Below are positions 1 to 10,740 of a stretch of 64,000 nt of DNA, piece by piece; position 1 is the stretch's first letter; each line of letters opens with the position of its first letter. Both the position numbers and the translations under genes were made by a program. Source of the stretch: Chrysoporthe austroafricana (taxonomy: Eukaryota > Ascomycota > Sordariomycetes > Diaporthales > Cryphonectriaceae); assembly GCA_001051155.2 (NCBI GenBank), contig JYIP02000006.1, positions 682,001-746,000 on the forward strand. The letters run 5' to 3'. Below the pieces are notes generated by a model that worked only from the letters and a program-made list of their open reading frames with translations, had not been told where the DNA came from and ran no database searches.

Positions 1-341
1 GTATCGCAATATTTATAAGTCTTAGGCGATTATTAATAGTAAGGTCCAATTAATACTTAGATTGACTATTGAAAAGCTATTAATGCCTATCCTTAATAAA
101 TATCTAGTCTTTATATATCTAGTTTTTCAATATAGAATCGCTGGCTTACTAAGTAAGCTAGTAAGCCTGGCTTACTGGCTTATTTGGTAATCCAATAATC
201 CTTATCTTATTTATCTTTAACCCTGGCTTATATAAGTATCTTATTTGGTTTTGCGGTCGAGCTTAGAAGTCCCGGCGCTAAGCGGGCCGTTTCGGGTAGC
301 TTTTAGTACCGCATCCTGGTTCTGTATATTGGTTTATAATA
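1..341 (-). repeat. A1 3' LTR (left end cut by window)
   Basis: Matches 7006-7346 nearly base for base apart from C-to-T and G-to-A changes. It ends at GGTTTATAATA, the RIP-altered form of GGTTCATAACA. Just inside it (342-356) the minus strand is purine-rich, in the position of a polypurine tract for plus-strand priming. Confidence 0.92.
109..236. promoter_or_regulatory. Divergent promoter-like core in A1 3' LTR
   Basis: At 109-120 the minus strand reads AGATATATAAAG, a TATA-like element facing gag-pol. At 227-236 lies the perfect palindrome CTTATATAAG, which can act as a TATA element facing right, toward the antisense gene starting near 443. Between them is a core built from short words such as AGTAAGC and GCTTACT that differs completely between LTR subfamilies. 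Promoter function is inferred from the layout; no start site can be seen. Confidence 0.4.
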
Positions 342-442
342 TTATCTTTTATCCTATCGGTTGATATCTTTATCAATTTCTGTAAGCTTTCTCAATTCCC
401 TTTATTATTCGTTATGCCTTTCTAATTAGGATATCGGGCAGA

Positions 443-1024
443 ATGCAAAAGAATCGCTTAACCAAGACTTAGTATTGTAATTCCTTTCTAGAGGCGATTT
501 TTCAGTATGCCGTTCAGATACCTTCCTGCTCGTTTTGCGAGGATCGCGGTATTCCAATTTGCCAGATTTCCGAACGGGATTCCTCTCGTTATTCGGAATG
601 CGTACGGCTCAATTGTTCTCGTTACGATATATTGGGCGTTACCCTCAATAAGTTATGCAAGATGGCTTATTATTATAAGAAGCTGGAAGATAAGCTGGAA
701 GCGGCGGAAGAAAGGGTTTTCCGTTTTCGATATCAAAAGCATATATAGTATGAGAAGATAATACGGGCAGTTCGTCGGGGAATTGATAGTATAAAGGAGT
801 TGGAAAGGCTGGAAGCCGAAGAAGCCGAGGAAGAGCGTCGCAAGGCCGAGGCCGAGCGTCGCGCTATAGAGCCTTTCGTTCCTAAGGGTCCTTTCCCTGA
901 GAGTTTCGATTTTGAAGCTGCTTTGTAGCAGTTTGGTTCCGAAATTAACTGGTCTATTGCTGTTTCGGAAGCTGGGCCCGAAAATATGGCTGGTTCTTCT
1001 GGTATTAGCTTTCTTTCTGGTTGA
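443..1024 (+). pseudogene. A1 antisense accessory gene: Zn2Cys6-like, coiled coil
   Basis: A 193-codon frame on the strand opposite gag-pol, lying between the chromodomain and the 3' LTR. I take the ATG at 443 as start; an upstream in-frame stretch reading LIRIS is shared with other copies, so the true start could be earlier. Residues 29-61 hold the pattern C-x2-C-x7-C-x9-Y-x2-C-x7-Y, where both Tyr are probably RIP-altered Cys; that gives six cysteines close to the fungal Zn(II)2Cys6 spacing. Residues of about 75-145 form a heptad-like, Glu/Lys/Arg-rich coiled coil, with the core ELERLEAEEAEEERR. A conserved tail has PKGPFPESFDFEAAL and then a Ser/Gly-rich end. Three in-frame TAG codons each replace a Gln or Trp codon. 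The true strand is supported because RIP-type stops fall in this frame. No function is proven; a DNA-binding regulator is the simplest guess. Confidence 0.72.
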
Positions 1025-1059
1025 TTAGTAGGCTTTTTTTTTTTTTTCGACTGGTCGTT

Positions 1060-4000
1060 TCCTTATTCCAGTACTGCGTGCTAACTAGTAATAGCGCCTT
1101 GCGGTTTTGCCTGGTTGGGTTATTCGACTGGTTAATCTGTTTTGCTAGGAGAATCTTTGTATCTTGGTAGCTGCTTTTCCTAGTAACCCTGGAATGCTTG
1201 CTTTGTATTGGCTAGATTTTTGGTTGGTTCTTAGCTATTTTCGTTCGAGTAATAGCCTTTCCATTTGATTAAGTATTTTCTGTAGTTTATTAATCTTTAA
1301 TACTTAAGGATTCGTTCTATTTCGTATTCTGGTTCGTTGCTTTTTGCTTATGCTGTATTATCTGTTCCGGCTATTTTGGGTATAAGTTCTAGAAGCGAAA
1401 TATGGAAGATCGGGTAGATTCTTATTCCGTAAGATAGCGCAAGTTCGAAATTAATATCTGAGATTTTCCTTAGGATCTTGAATGGTCCGAGTTTCTTGTA
1501 ATCTAGCGAGTAAGAGGGTCTGGTTGTTCTGATATATTCTTTCCGTCGAACGAAATAGACTTTATTTCTTTCTTGCAGAATTGGTCTTTCAATTCTTTTG
1601 GAATTAGCATATCGGGTTATTCTTTTTTGTATAAATTTTAATTCTTCTTATAATTCTTTTTGTATTTTCTTGATTTTCTTAATTCGTTTCTCTGCTGCTT
1701 TTGCGTTTATTCCTAGTAATTCGTTATAGTAAGCTATCGGGTTATAGCTATATAGCGCGTAAAAAAGTAATTTCTTTATCGTATTTGTATTTGCGCTATT
1801 ATATGCGAATTGTATTAGAAGTAGCAAGTTAACCCAATTATCCTATTCGTAATTTATATAGTGCCGTAAGTATTGTTTGATAATTTGGTTCGTTCGTTCC
1901 GTTTGTCCGTCTGTTTGTGGATAAAATGCTATAGATATTTTTTATTATATTCCGAATAGTTTCGTAAATGAAATCCAAAAGTTTGACGCAAACTTCCTAT
2001 CTCTATCGGAAATGATTTTTTTGGGCATGCTATAGTTAGCTATAACCGTTCTTAAAAATATATATGCGAGATCTTTTGCTATGCTATTTTCTTTATATAA
2101 GAGGAAGTAAGTATACTTGCTCAGTTTACAAATTATTATTAGGATGCTATTGTATTATACTTTAGTTAAAGGTTCTCATAAGAGAAATAGCTTGGTAATA
2201 AAGTCTTAGCTAATAGATTGCTAAACTGCTTCTGGGATAAGGAACGGTTGGAATAGTCTATAAGGCTTATAATATTCGATTTTATTCTTCCTATAGCTAT
2301 CGCATTCTTATAAAATTCTTTCGATTTTTTTCCTTAACTCTGGAAAGTTTTAATATCTTTTGATTCTTTCGTATATAGCTCTGATTCCTTAATGGCCATA
2401 TGCTAGTACGTTATATATTGCTTTTATATATTTATCCTATTCCTTAAGGGTTATATTTTCTAATTCCTTTTCGTTATTGCTAATTTTGATAATTATATCG
2501 AATTTTCTGGTTTCGTTTACAAAGTTGCTATCTTTATCTTACTGAAAGATATTTTGAAGTTCTTTGGGATTTATATTTTAATAGTCTGATCGTTTGCTAA
2601 GTATATCTGCTTTGCTATTTTCGGATCCCTTATAATGGATAATTTTCAGATCAAATTGTAAAAGGAATTCTGCCTATCTGATTTATCGCTTATTTAAGAC
2701 TTTCGTAATTATAAATGTTATCAAGTTTTTATAGTCCGAATATACTATAATTTAGTATTTGGTTCCGATTAAGTATCGTTATTATTTTTCGAATGCTTTG
2801 ACAATTGCTATTAATTCCTTATCTGGAATGCCGTAATTGAGTTCGGGACTATTCAATTTTTTTGAAAAGTTGCTTACGATCCTGAAACGTTTTTAGTTAT
2901 CCTATTGGCTTAATTGTTTACCGAATGCGTAATCCGATATGTCGGTCTCAATTTCAAAAGGTTTCTCTGGATTTGCTTTATAGAGAATCGGTTCTAATAT
3001 AATTCGTTTTTTGATTTTGTCGAATGCTTTTTATATTTCTAGGGTTTATTCGAATTTCCGGTTTTTCTTTATAAGGTCTGTAAGAGGGTATACGATCTTG
3101 TTATAATCTCGAATGAATTATTAATAGAAATTAGCATATCCGAAAAATGCTCTGATATCTTTAACGCTTTTTAGTATAAGCTATTCCCGTATTGCCTTAA
3201 CTTTATTTTCTTGTATGCTAATTTGTCTTAGCTCGATAGTATAGCCGAAATAGTTAATTTTTTGCTAATGAAAATAGCATTTATTTGGTTCGATTAGGAA
3301 TTTGTTATCTTATAGCATTTGGAATACCTGTTATACGTATTGCTTGTATAATCCGAAATCTTTGGAAAAGATAAGGATATTATTAAGGTAGATAATAACG
3401 GTAATATCTAGAAACTCGCGAAAGATATAATTGATTATTTTTTGGAAAGATACGGGCGCATTCGTAAGTCCGAAAAGCATAATTACGTATTCGAAATATC
3501 CGTAACGTATTCTGAAAGCCGTTTTCTAAATATCGTTTTCCTTAATCCTAATATAGTAATATCTTTCCTTAAGGTTAAGCATAATAAACTATTTTGCTCT
3601 TATTAATCGGTTTTTTATTTCGCTTAATAATAATAACGAATATCGATTTTTGATTGTAATATCGTTAAGTTATCGGTAATCCATATAAAGTCGTAATTTG
3701 CTATTCTTTTTGAGTATAAACAGGATTGGGTATTTTGCAAGTAATTGCGATAGTTATATATATCTTCTTTTCAAGTTTTTATTGATATATTCCTTGAATG
3801 CTTTAAGTTTTGCTTTATCGAATCTATAAATGGGGTAAAATTTTGGCTGAATTCTTTCTTTTAGTAGAATTTTGTAATTGTAAGGGCCGTGCTCTAATAA
3901 GCCGGTATCAAATTTTTTTTGCTAAAGTTTTTTGAACTTATAATATTCTCGTAATACGTTCTTAAGTTCTGGTAGCAATCCTTTTTCGTTTTCTGCAATT

Positions 4001-4790
4001 TGGAAAAATAAAAGGTATTATTGAGCGTGCTTTTTTTCTGTTATTTCCTTTCTTTATCTGTATGTCTTGGTTTTTAATAGCCTTGAGTATCTGTTATTTA
4101 TAAAGCCGAATTTCCTTTCGTAATTTTCCTGTATCTATTATGCTAGGAACTGAATCTTTTTGTAGCTTTATAGTTTATATAATTTCGTAATATTCCGTAC
4201 CGGGTTAATCCTTTGCTAACCGCTAATCGCTTGAATTCTTAGTCCGTCCTTAACTTGTATTTATAGGTTCAAAGTATCTGTAACTTTTCCCTATCGTTTA
4301 GCGAGTATTTCCGCTTTAGGGGTATATCTAAGCCTGTTTAAATGCATGCTTCTAATATTATTTTCAATAATTAGGACTTTCCTTTCTTTATTAATTGCAA
4401 CCTTTTCAGTAAGTACGGCTAGTTCTTATAAAATCTGGCCAGTAATCCAATCGATATAAAGGTTATGCTTCTTGAACCAAAATATTCCTAAAATCAATTT
4501 ATATTATGCTATATCTGTAATATCGAAAGTGGTTTCCGTTATAAAGCTTTGGATCAAGATAGGTAAGTAATTAATTTCCATATCGACTATTCTAAAATTG
4601 TATATTACTGCTTTCCTTTCTATAGTATTGAGTTTATAAGGATCTTTCTTTTGCATTTAAGGAATTCGTTTCCTATTAATAACTTCCGGCAAGATAAAAT
4701 TTCCTTATACGCTATTGTCCAATAATGCGCTATAACATTGCCCGTTAATATATATATTTAAGATAATATATTCTTCTTTGTTTTTCGTAA
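1060..4790 (-). pseudogene. pol: A1 pol: PR-RT-RNase H-integrase-chromodomain, decayed
   Basis: Read on the minus strand from right to left. The protease has LLDNSVQGNFI (about 4708-4730), where DNS stands for the catalytic D-S/T-G. RT follows with the KLRLYMDYRQLN motif and the catalytic box at 3376-3390, which reads YLNNI instead of YLDDI. RNase H begins with FEIETDISDYA near 2950. The integrase has a Cys-rich zinc region, then the D-D-E core: QDFITKL (about 2200), ISDRDRKFAS (about 2000) and [11 protein letters not shown] (1885-1920). The chromodomain (about 1200-1340) has YEIERIL and YLIKWKGY; its Trp-Glu-Pro is now stop-Glu-Pro. Many TAA/TAG codons at Gln and Trp positions kill the frame. 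The tail may overlap the opposite-strand gene. Confidence 0.9.
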
Positions 4791-6850
4791 TAGCGTATAG
4801 GGACCTTATAGTCCTAATTGACTGCTATCCCTTTATAGGCAATCCTTTCCTTTTGGGTCGTTTTATGCTTATCTCGCTGCTTACCCCGCTAATCTTCTTG
4901 CTTGGCTTCGGGCATATTATTTTGCTTTCTCGGCCTTTTATAGCTAATACTATTCCTTGGCTTTATCTTGCATATGGATGGAATATGCCAATATATAGCA
5001 TTATTCCTATATTATCCTTTTTTGAATACATTTCTATAAATAATTGTCAGGTAATCTAATATAAGCATTATTATATTCGATATGCAAGATTTTCCTATAT
5101 TTCCCTTAAGATTCTATAATGGGTTAAATTAATTAATCTTATTCCCTAATTGGGAATTAATTATATTTAACTTTTTCGTTAAAGTATATTTAGCAATTGT
5201 AATATATACAATATATCCAGGCAAGTTCGTAATAATAAAGGTATAAGTAACTGATCTTTCTATTTTCCTGGGGTCTGTATTTGCTATTTTGGAATGGAAT
5301 GCCTTGGAAAAGTTCTTTTAGGGTAAGCCTGTATACGAGATATTCTACTTTCGTATGCTTGGTTATCCAGTTACGGTTTTTGGGGTAATCCTGTTTGGGG
5401 TATTAAGTAACCGGCTTTCCTATTTCCGTAATAAGTTCTTTTTCGAATATCTGGGTCGGTAAATTGTCTGGTTATCTGTTTAGTAGTATCGTTTTGTCGA
5501 ACGTAGCGCTAGGTATTAGTATTTGCGTATTGAATTCTTTTTCTATTGCCTTTTTTTATTATCGGTCGAAGTATATCTCTAAAAGGAATTTTCCTAGATC
5601 TTCTTTCGTAATGTCTAGCGGGTTGCTCGAGCAGTCCGAATTGCTATTATTTATAGCCGTATTATAGAGTAGGCCTTTTCTCCCTATAGCGAATTGCCGT
5701 TATCCCTTAAATCTGTATAGGAATTATCCTAAGCTTTCTTTTTCTGAAAAGTATAATAAGCAATAATCTTGGTAGCAGGTTATCTAGCTTATGCTGCTAT
5801 AACTAGGGTCTGTTACTTGCTCTTATTGGATATTATTGCTTAGCTGATTGGGCTTCTATTGCTAAGCGATATTAATCTGTCTTTCCGGGATTGGTTTCTA
5901 TTCTCGTTTCTTCTTTTCCTGATAGCAGTTACGGGCAATATATCCTTTTTTGCCGCAATTATAACAAGTAATTCCTTTGCGTTATTCTCGTACGAAAGTG
6001 TTTAGTTCTATAAGCCTAGTATGCGTAATGCCCGAATAGGCCGTGCTATTCCGGTTTTTCTATTAGAACTTATGCCTTCCGGAATTGGGCTGGTATTTCG
6101 GGGTATAGCTATAGTTTTTCTGTTATTGCTAGCGCCGTTTATAGAGTCGATTATCGATACGGACCGCCTTATTAATAAACTTACTAAGTTCCTCGGATCG
6201 GTCTTCCTTATAGAATTCGTCTTTGACTTCTTCCTTAAGCCTTGCGTAATAAGCATTTATAAAGGGTTTATCCTTATAATCGAAATAAGCAATAATTTGC
6301 CGGAATTTGGCTATATAGCCCGCGGCCGAGCCGGTCTGTCGTAATGCCTCTAGTTGCTGTATTGCAATGCGTCATTCGTCCGGGTTTCCGAAAGTTTTGG
6401 TAAAAGCTTTTTCGAAATTGGAATAATGCTAGAAAATGCATTTGGTATTCTCGGAACGAAATATATTGTTGTTATCCAGGTAGTTGCGAAGAGTAGGCTC
6501 CCATTACTGAAAGGCTATTCTTTCAAAGCGGCTTCTCGCGAAATCGATTTTGTTATAAGCGGTTCTGAACCGGGTCCCGTAATATTTGAAATAGGCCTTG
6601 AGTTGTATCAAGAAGGCCCGAAAGTTTCTTCGAATGCTTTCGCAAAGCTCTGGCTTGTCAAGCCCGAAAGCCCTGGCCTGCCGAAAAGCGTCGAAGCGAA
6701 CGACCTTATTCTTGACTTCCTCAAGTTATTAGTAAAGGGCCGTATTCTGTTACTGAAGCTGCTCGTTAATAAGAATAGTCGGGGCCTTTTCCTGAAAGGC
6801 TTGGTTGCTAGAAGAAGACGGAATCTGAAACGCTATCGTATTTCTGGTAT
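4790..6850 (-). pseudogene. gag: A1 gag: capsid/nucleocapsid polyprotein, decayed
   Basis: Minus-strand frame with the features of Ty3/Gypsy Gag. The capsid part includes FLIQLKAYFKYY, then a segment beginning RLKEEVKDEFYKED and ending INKAVRIDNRLY, which matches the C-terminal capsid region of fungal Gypsy elements. Near 5940-5985 lies one zinc knuckle, CYNCGKKGYIARNC, a CCHC box whose His has become Tyr through CAT/CAC to TAT/TAC. The protease sits in a different frame from the knuckle, so either two ORFs or a programmed frameshift joined Gag to Pol. Long plus-strand open frames over this region (such as 6354-6956) are antisense shadows and are not called. Confidence 0.85.
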
Positions 6851-6898
6851 TGCCCAAAGGGTATATACTGAACCGTTCTTGAACAAGAGTAATCAAAA

Positions 6899-7346
6899 TA
6901 TTATAAACGCTATAGCAATTCTGAGATATGCCGTAAGGTCAAAGGGTTTATGCTAACAAGAGCGGTACCAAGTATAAGCTTTGGATATCAAAATACGTTT
7001 ACCGAATATCGCAATATTCATAAGTCTTGGGCGATTATCAATAGTAGAGTCCAATTGATATTTAGATTGACTACTAAAGAGCTATTAATGCTTATCCTTA
7101 ATAGATATCTGGTCCTTATATATTCAGTTCTTTAGTATGGGATCGCTAGCTTATTAAGTGAGCTAGTAAGCCTGGCTTACTAGCTTACTTGGTAATCTAA
7201 TGATCCTTATCTTATTTATCCCTAATTCTGGCTTATATAAGCGTCTTGTTTGGTTTTGCGGTCGAGCTTGGAAGTCCCGGCGCTGAGCGGGCCGTTTCGG
7301 GTAGCTTTTGGTGCCGCATCCTGGTTCTGCATGTTGGTTCATAACA
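6899..7346 (-). repeat. A1 5' LTR, 448 bp
   Basis: Begins at TATTATAAAC (from TGTTATAAAC) and ends at GGTTCATAACA, giving imperfect inverted termini. It differs from the left LTR mainly by transitions. For this minus-strand element it is the 5' LTR and so the gag-pol promoter. The minus-strand TATA-like element is at about 7113-7125 and the opposite-facing palindrome GCTTATATAAGC at 7231-7242. No TGG-type primer site follows on the minus strand; the sequence there begins TTTTGATTACTCTTG. Confidence 0.93.
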
Positions 7347-8200
7347 AGTACGTTTTTGAGTTCTAGTAATAGTCTTTTTTCGTTTTCTAAGATCTGGAAG
7401 AATAAAAAGTACTGTTAAGCGTATTTTGTTTCGCTTGCTTCCTATTATTATTTTCGAAACTTAATTTCCGGTAATTTCGGATATTTATCGCGTATTAGCC
7501 CGAACTTTCGCTTATACTTTTCTTATATTTGCTATTTTAAAAGCAGTATTTCTTTATAATTTTATAGCCTATATAGCTTTATAATGCTTTGCAATAGACT
7601 AGCTTTCTATTAATTGCTAATCGCTTGAATTTCTAATTTATCTTTAACTTATATTTATAAGTTCGAAATATTCGTAACCTTTCCTTATTTTCTGGCAAGT
7701 CCGTCTGTTTTAAAAGTATATTTAAGCTTATTTAAACGCATTCTTTTAATGCTATTTTTAGTAATTAAGATTTTCCCTTTTTCGTTAATTGCAATCTTTT
7801 TAATAAGTACGGCTTATTCCTATAAAATCTGACTAATAATCCAATCGATTCGAAAATTATGCTTTTTTAACCAAAATATTCCTAAAATCAATTCGTATTA
7901 TACTATATTTATAATATCGAAAGTAATTTCCGTTATAAAGCTTTGAATCGAAATAAATAAATAATCAGTTTCTATATCGATTATATTAAGGTTATATATA
8001 ATTACTTTTCTTTTTATAATATTGAATTTATAAGGATCCTTTTTTCGCATTTAAAAAATTAGTTCTTTATTAATAACTTCTAGCAAAATAAAATTTCCTT
8101 ATATGCTATTATCCAAGAATACGCTATATCATTACCCGTTAATATATGCATTTAATATAATATATTTCTCGTTTTCTTTCGTAATCGCGTATAAGGATTT
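7347..8200 (-). pseudogene. pol: A2 pol fragment: protease and RT leader
   Basis: Parallel to A1 3957-4790. The region before RT, rich in Lys and Glu, begins at the A1 junction, and the protease active-site segment lies near 8105-8125. RIP stops occur throughout. Everything downstream (RT core, RNase H, integrase, chromodomain) is outside the window. A plus-strand open frame at 8103-8354 is antisense to this gene and is not real. Confidence 0.75.
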
Positions 8201-10260
8201 CGTAATCCTAATCGGCTATTATCTCATTATAAGCAATCTTTCCTTTTTAGAATATTCTGGGCTTCTTTCATTACTTGCTTTGCCAGCTTTCGTATTTGGC
8301 TTTAATCGTATTACTTTGCTTTTTCGGCTTTCTGTAATCGATACTATTCTTTAGCCTTATCTTATATATAGATAAAGCATATTATAACGTAATATTATTC
8401 TTATATCGTTTTTCCTTAAATGCATTTTTACGGATAATTATTAAGGAATCCAATATAAGCGTTATTATTTTCGATATGCAAAACTTTTCTATACTTTTTT
8501 CGAGATTCCATAATAAGTTAAATTAATTGGTTTTATTCCCTTATTAGAAATTAATTGTATTTAACTTTTTCGTTAAAGTATATTTAGTAATTATAGTAAA
8601 TATAATATATTTAAGTAAGTTCGTAATAATAAGGGTATAAGTAATTGATCTTTCTATTTTTTTGAAATTTATATTTATTATTCTGGAATGGAATATTTTA
8701 AAAGAGTTTTTATAATATAAGCCCGTAAACTAAATATTCAATTTTCGTATGCTTGGTTATCCAATTATTTCGTTTTAATTATTTCTATTTTCCGTATTAA
8801 AGAGCCGTTTTTCTTATTTCTATATCGAATTCTTTTTCTTATATAAAGGTTAGTAAGTTATTCGGCTATTTATCTTACAAAGCTATTTCTTTAAGTATAA
8901 TATTGGGCGTAAGTATTTTCCTTTTTTGGATACCAAGTTCTTTTTCTATTATCGCATCCCATTATTATTCGAAATAATAATCCAGAAGAAACTTTCCCAA
9001 ATCTTTTTCCTTTATATCGAAAGGGTTACTTGAATAGTCGGAATCGCTGCTATTTATAGCTATATCGTAAATAAGGCCTTTTCTTCTTATAGCGAGTTAT
9101 TTTTATTTTTTAAATTTGCGTAAGAATTATCTTAAACTTTTTTTTGCTAAAAGGTATAATAAGCAATAATTTTAATAGCAAGCTATCTAGCTTATACTAC
9201 TATAATTAAAGTTTGCTGCTTATTCCGATAAGATATTATTGCTTAGCTAATTGGGTTTTTATTATTAAGCGATATTAACTTATCTTTCCGGGATTAGTTT
9301 CCAATCCCGTTTCTTCTTTTCCTAATAGCAATTGCATACGATATAGCCTTTTTTGCTGCAATTATAACAAATAACCCCTTTACGCTATTCCCGAATAAAG
9401 GTATTTAGTTTTATAAGTCTAGTATATATTATATTTAAATAAGCTATATTATTCTGAATTTTCTATTGGAATTTGCGCTTCCCTGAATTAGGTTAGTATT
9501 TTGGAACGTTATTATAGTTTTTCTGTTATTATTAGTATCGCTTATAAAATCGATTATCGATTCGGATTACTTTATTAATAAACTTATTAAGTTTTTCGGA
9601 TTAGTCTTTTTTATAAAATTCGTCCTTAACTTTTTCTTTAAGTCCCGTATAATAAGCGTCTATAAGGGGTTTATTTTCGTAATCTAAATAAGCGATAATC
9701 TATCTGAACTTGGCTATATAGTTTGCGGCTAAGCTAGTTTGTCAAAATGCCTCTAATTGCTATATTGCAATGCGTTTCTTGTCTGGGTTCCCGAAAGTCT
9801 TTGTAAAGGCCGATTCGAAATTAGCATAGCGTTAAAAAATGCGCTTAGTATTTTCGGAACGGAATTTTTCGCTATTATTCAAGTAATCGCGGAAAGTTAG
9901 CTTTTATTACTGAAAGGCTATTCTTTCAAAGCGACTTCCCGCGAAATCGATTTTATTATAAGTAATCCTAAACTGGGTTCCGTAATATTTAAAATAGGCC
10001 TTAAGCTACATTAGGAAAGCCTGGAAATCTTCCCGAATGCTTTTGTAAGATTCAGGCTTATTAAGCTTGAAAGCCTTAGCTTGCTAAAAGGCATTAAAGC
10101 GAATAATTTCGTTTTTAATTTCCTCAAATTGTTAATATAGGGTTACGTTCTGCTGCTAGAATTATTTATTAGTAAGGATAATCGGAACCTTTTTCTAAAA
10201 GGCTTGGTTGCTGGAAAAAGACGGAATCTGGGGCGCTATCGTATTTCTTAATATTATTCA
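8200..10260 (-). pseudogene. gag: A2 gag, decayed
   Basis: Collinear with A1 gag. The CCHC knuckle region is near 9340-9380, with a Tyr for His change as in A1, and the capsid signatures are between about 9500 and 10000. Numerous TAA/TAG stops replace Gln and Trp codons. No usable frame remains. Confidence 0.75.
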
Positions 10261-10302
10261 AAGGGTATATATTAAACCGTTTTTAAATAAAAATCGTAAA
10301 AA

Positions 10303-10740
10303 TATTATAAATGCTATAATAATCCTAGAATAAACTATAATATTAAAGGATTTATGCTAGCAAAAGCGGTGCTAAGTATAGCTTTGAATACTGGGAAACG
10401 TACTTAAACCAAAAGTTTATAATATTTATAAGCCAATATGGCTATTACTGAAATAAAAGTAGGATTCGAATAATACTTAGATTTACGACTAAAGAGCTAT
10501 AGTAATCTATCTGGTAAATATCCTATCTTTATATATCCAGCTTTTCAGTTCCCGATTTGCTAGATCTGGAATAAATCCCTAGATACTGGATCTGGTAGCT
10601 TTGGAACAAATCCTCAAATCTTCTCTGCTAACCTTAGCTTACGTAAGTAAGTAGGGGAAATTCTTTGAATAGGGCTGCGGGTAAAGTGCTTGACTATTCC
10701 CTATTCCTTGTATGCTTTGTTTTCTCGTTAAGTTATAACA
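10303..10740 (-). repeat. A2 5' LTR, 438 bp
   Basis: Runs from TATTATAAATGC to GTTATAACA. The outer blocks match A1, but the middle (about 10550-10625) is different: it is made of words such as AGATCTGG and GATACTGGATC instead of AGTAAGC, so A2 is another LTR subfamily. The conserved block AACCTTAGCTTACGTAAG is at 10630-10647. Confidence 0.9.

Larger units (their letters stand above)
1..7346 (-). mobile_element. A1: near-complete family-A Ty3/Gypsy retrotransposon
   Basis: An LTR retrotransposon read on the minus strand: 5' LTR at the right, then gag, protease, reverse transcriptase, RNase H, integrase and chromodomain, then a plus-strand accessory gene and the 3' LTR at the left. Aligning the two LTRs shows that the first 107 bp of the left one lie outside the window. 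The order PR-RT-RH-IN-chromodomain defines a Ty3/Gypsy chromovirus-type element. It interrupts A2: the sequence right of 7346 resumes an older family-A copy at a point equivalent to about 3955 of A1. It carries RIP-type stops throughout pol but is among the least mutated copies here, as expected for one of the youngest insertions. It cannot be autonomous. Confidence 0.93.
7347..10740 (-). mobile_element. A2: right-hand part of a family-A element, host of A1
   Basis: Minus-strand remnant covering the end of RT, the protease, gag and the 5' LTR. Its left half was pushed out of the window by the A1 insertion. It is more heavily RIP-mutated than A1, with almost no CpA left, as expected of an older host copy. 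It lies inside B1, which resumes at 10741. Confidence 0.88.

Noticed and set aside
6354..6956. 200-codon plus-strand open frame, the longest in the window
   Set aside because: It lies antisense to A1 gag and runs into the 5' LTR. RIP makes stops from sense CAA, CAG and TGG, but the complements of these codons give no stops, so frames antisense to decayed genes stay open by chance.
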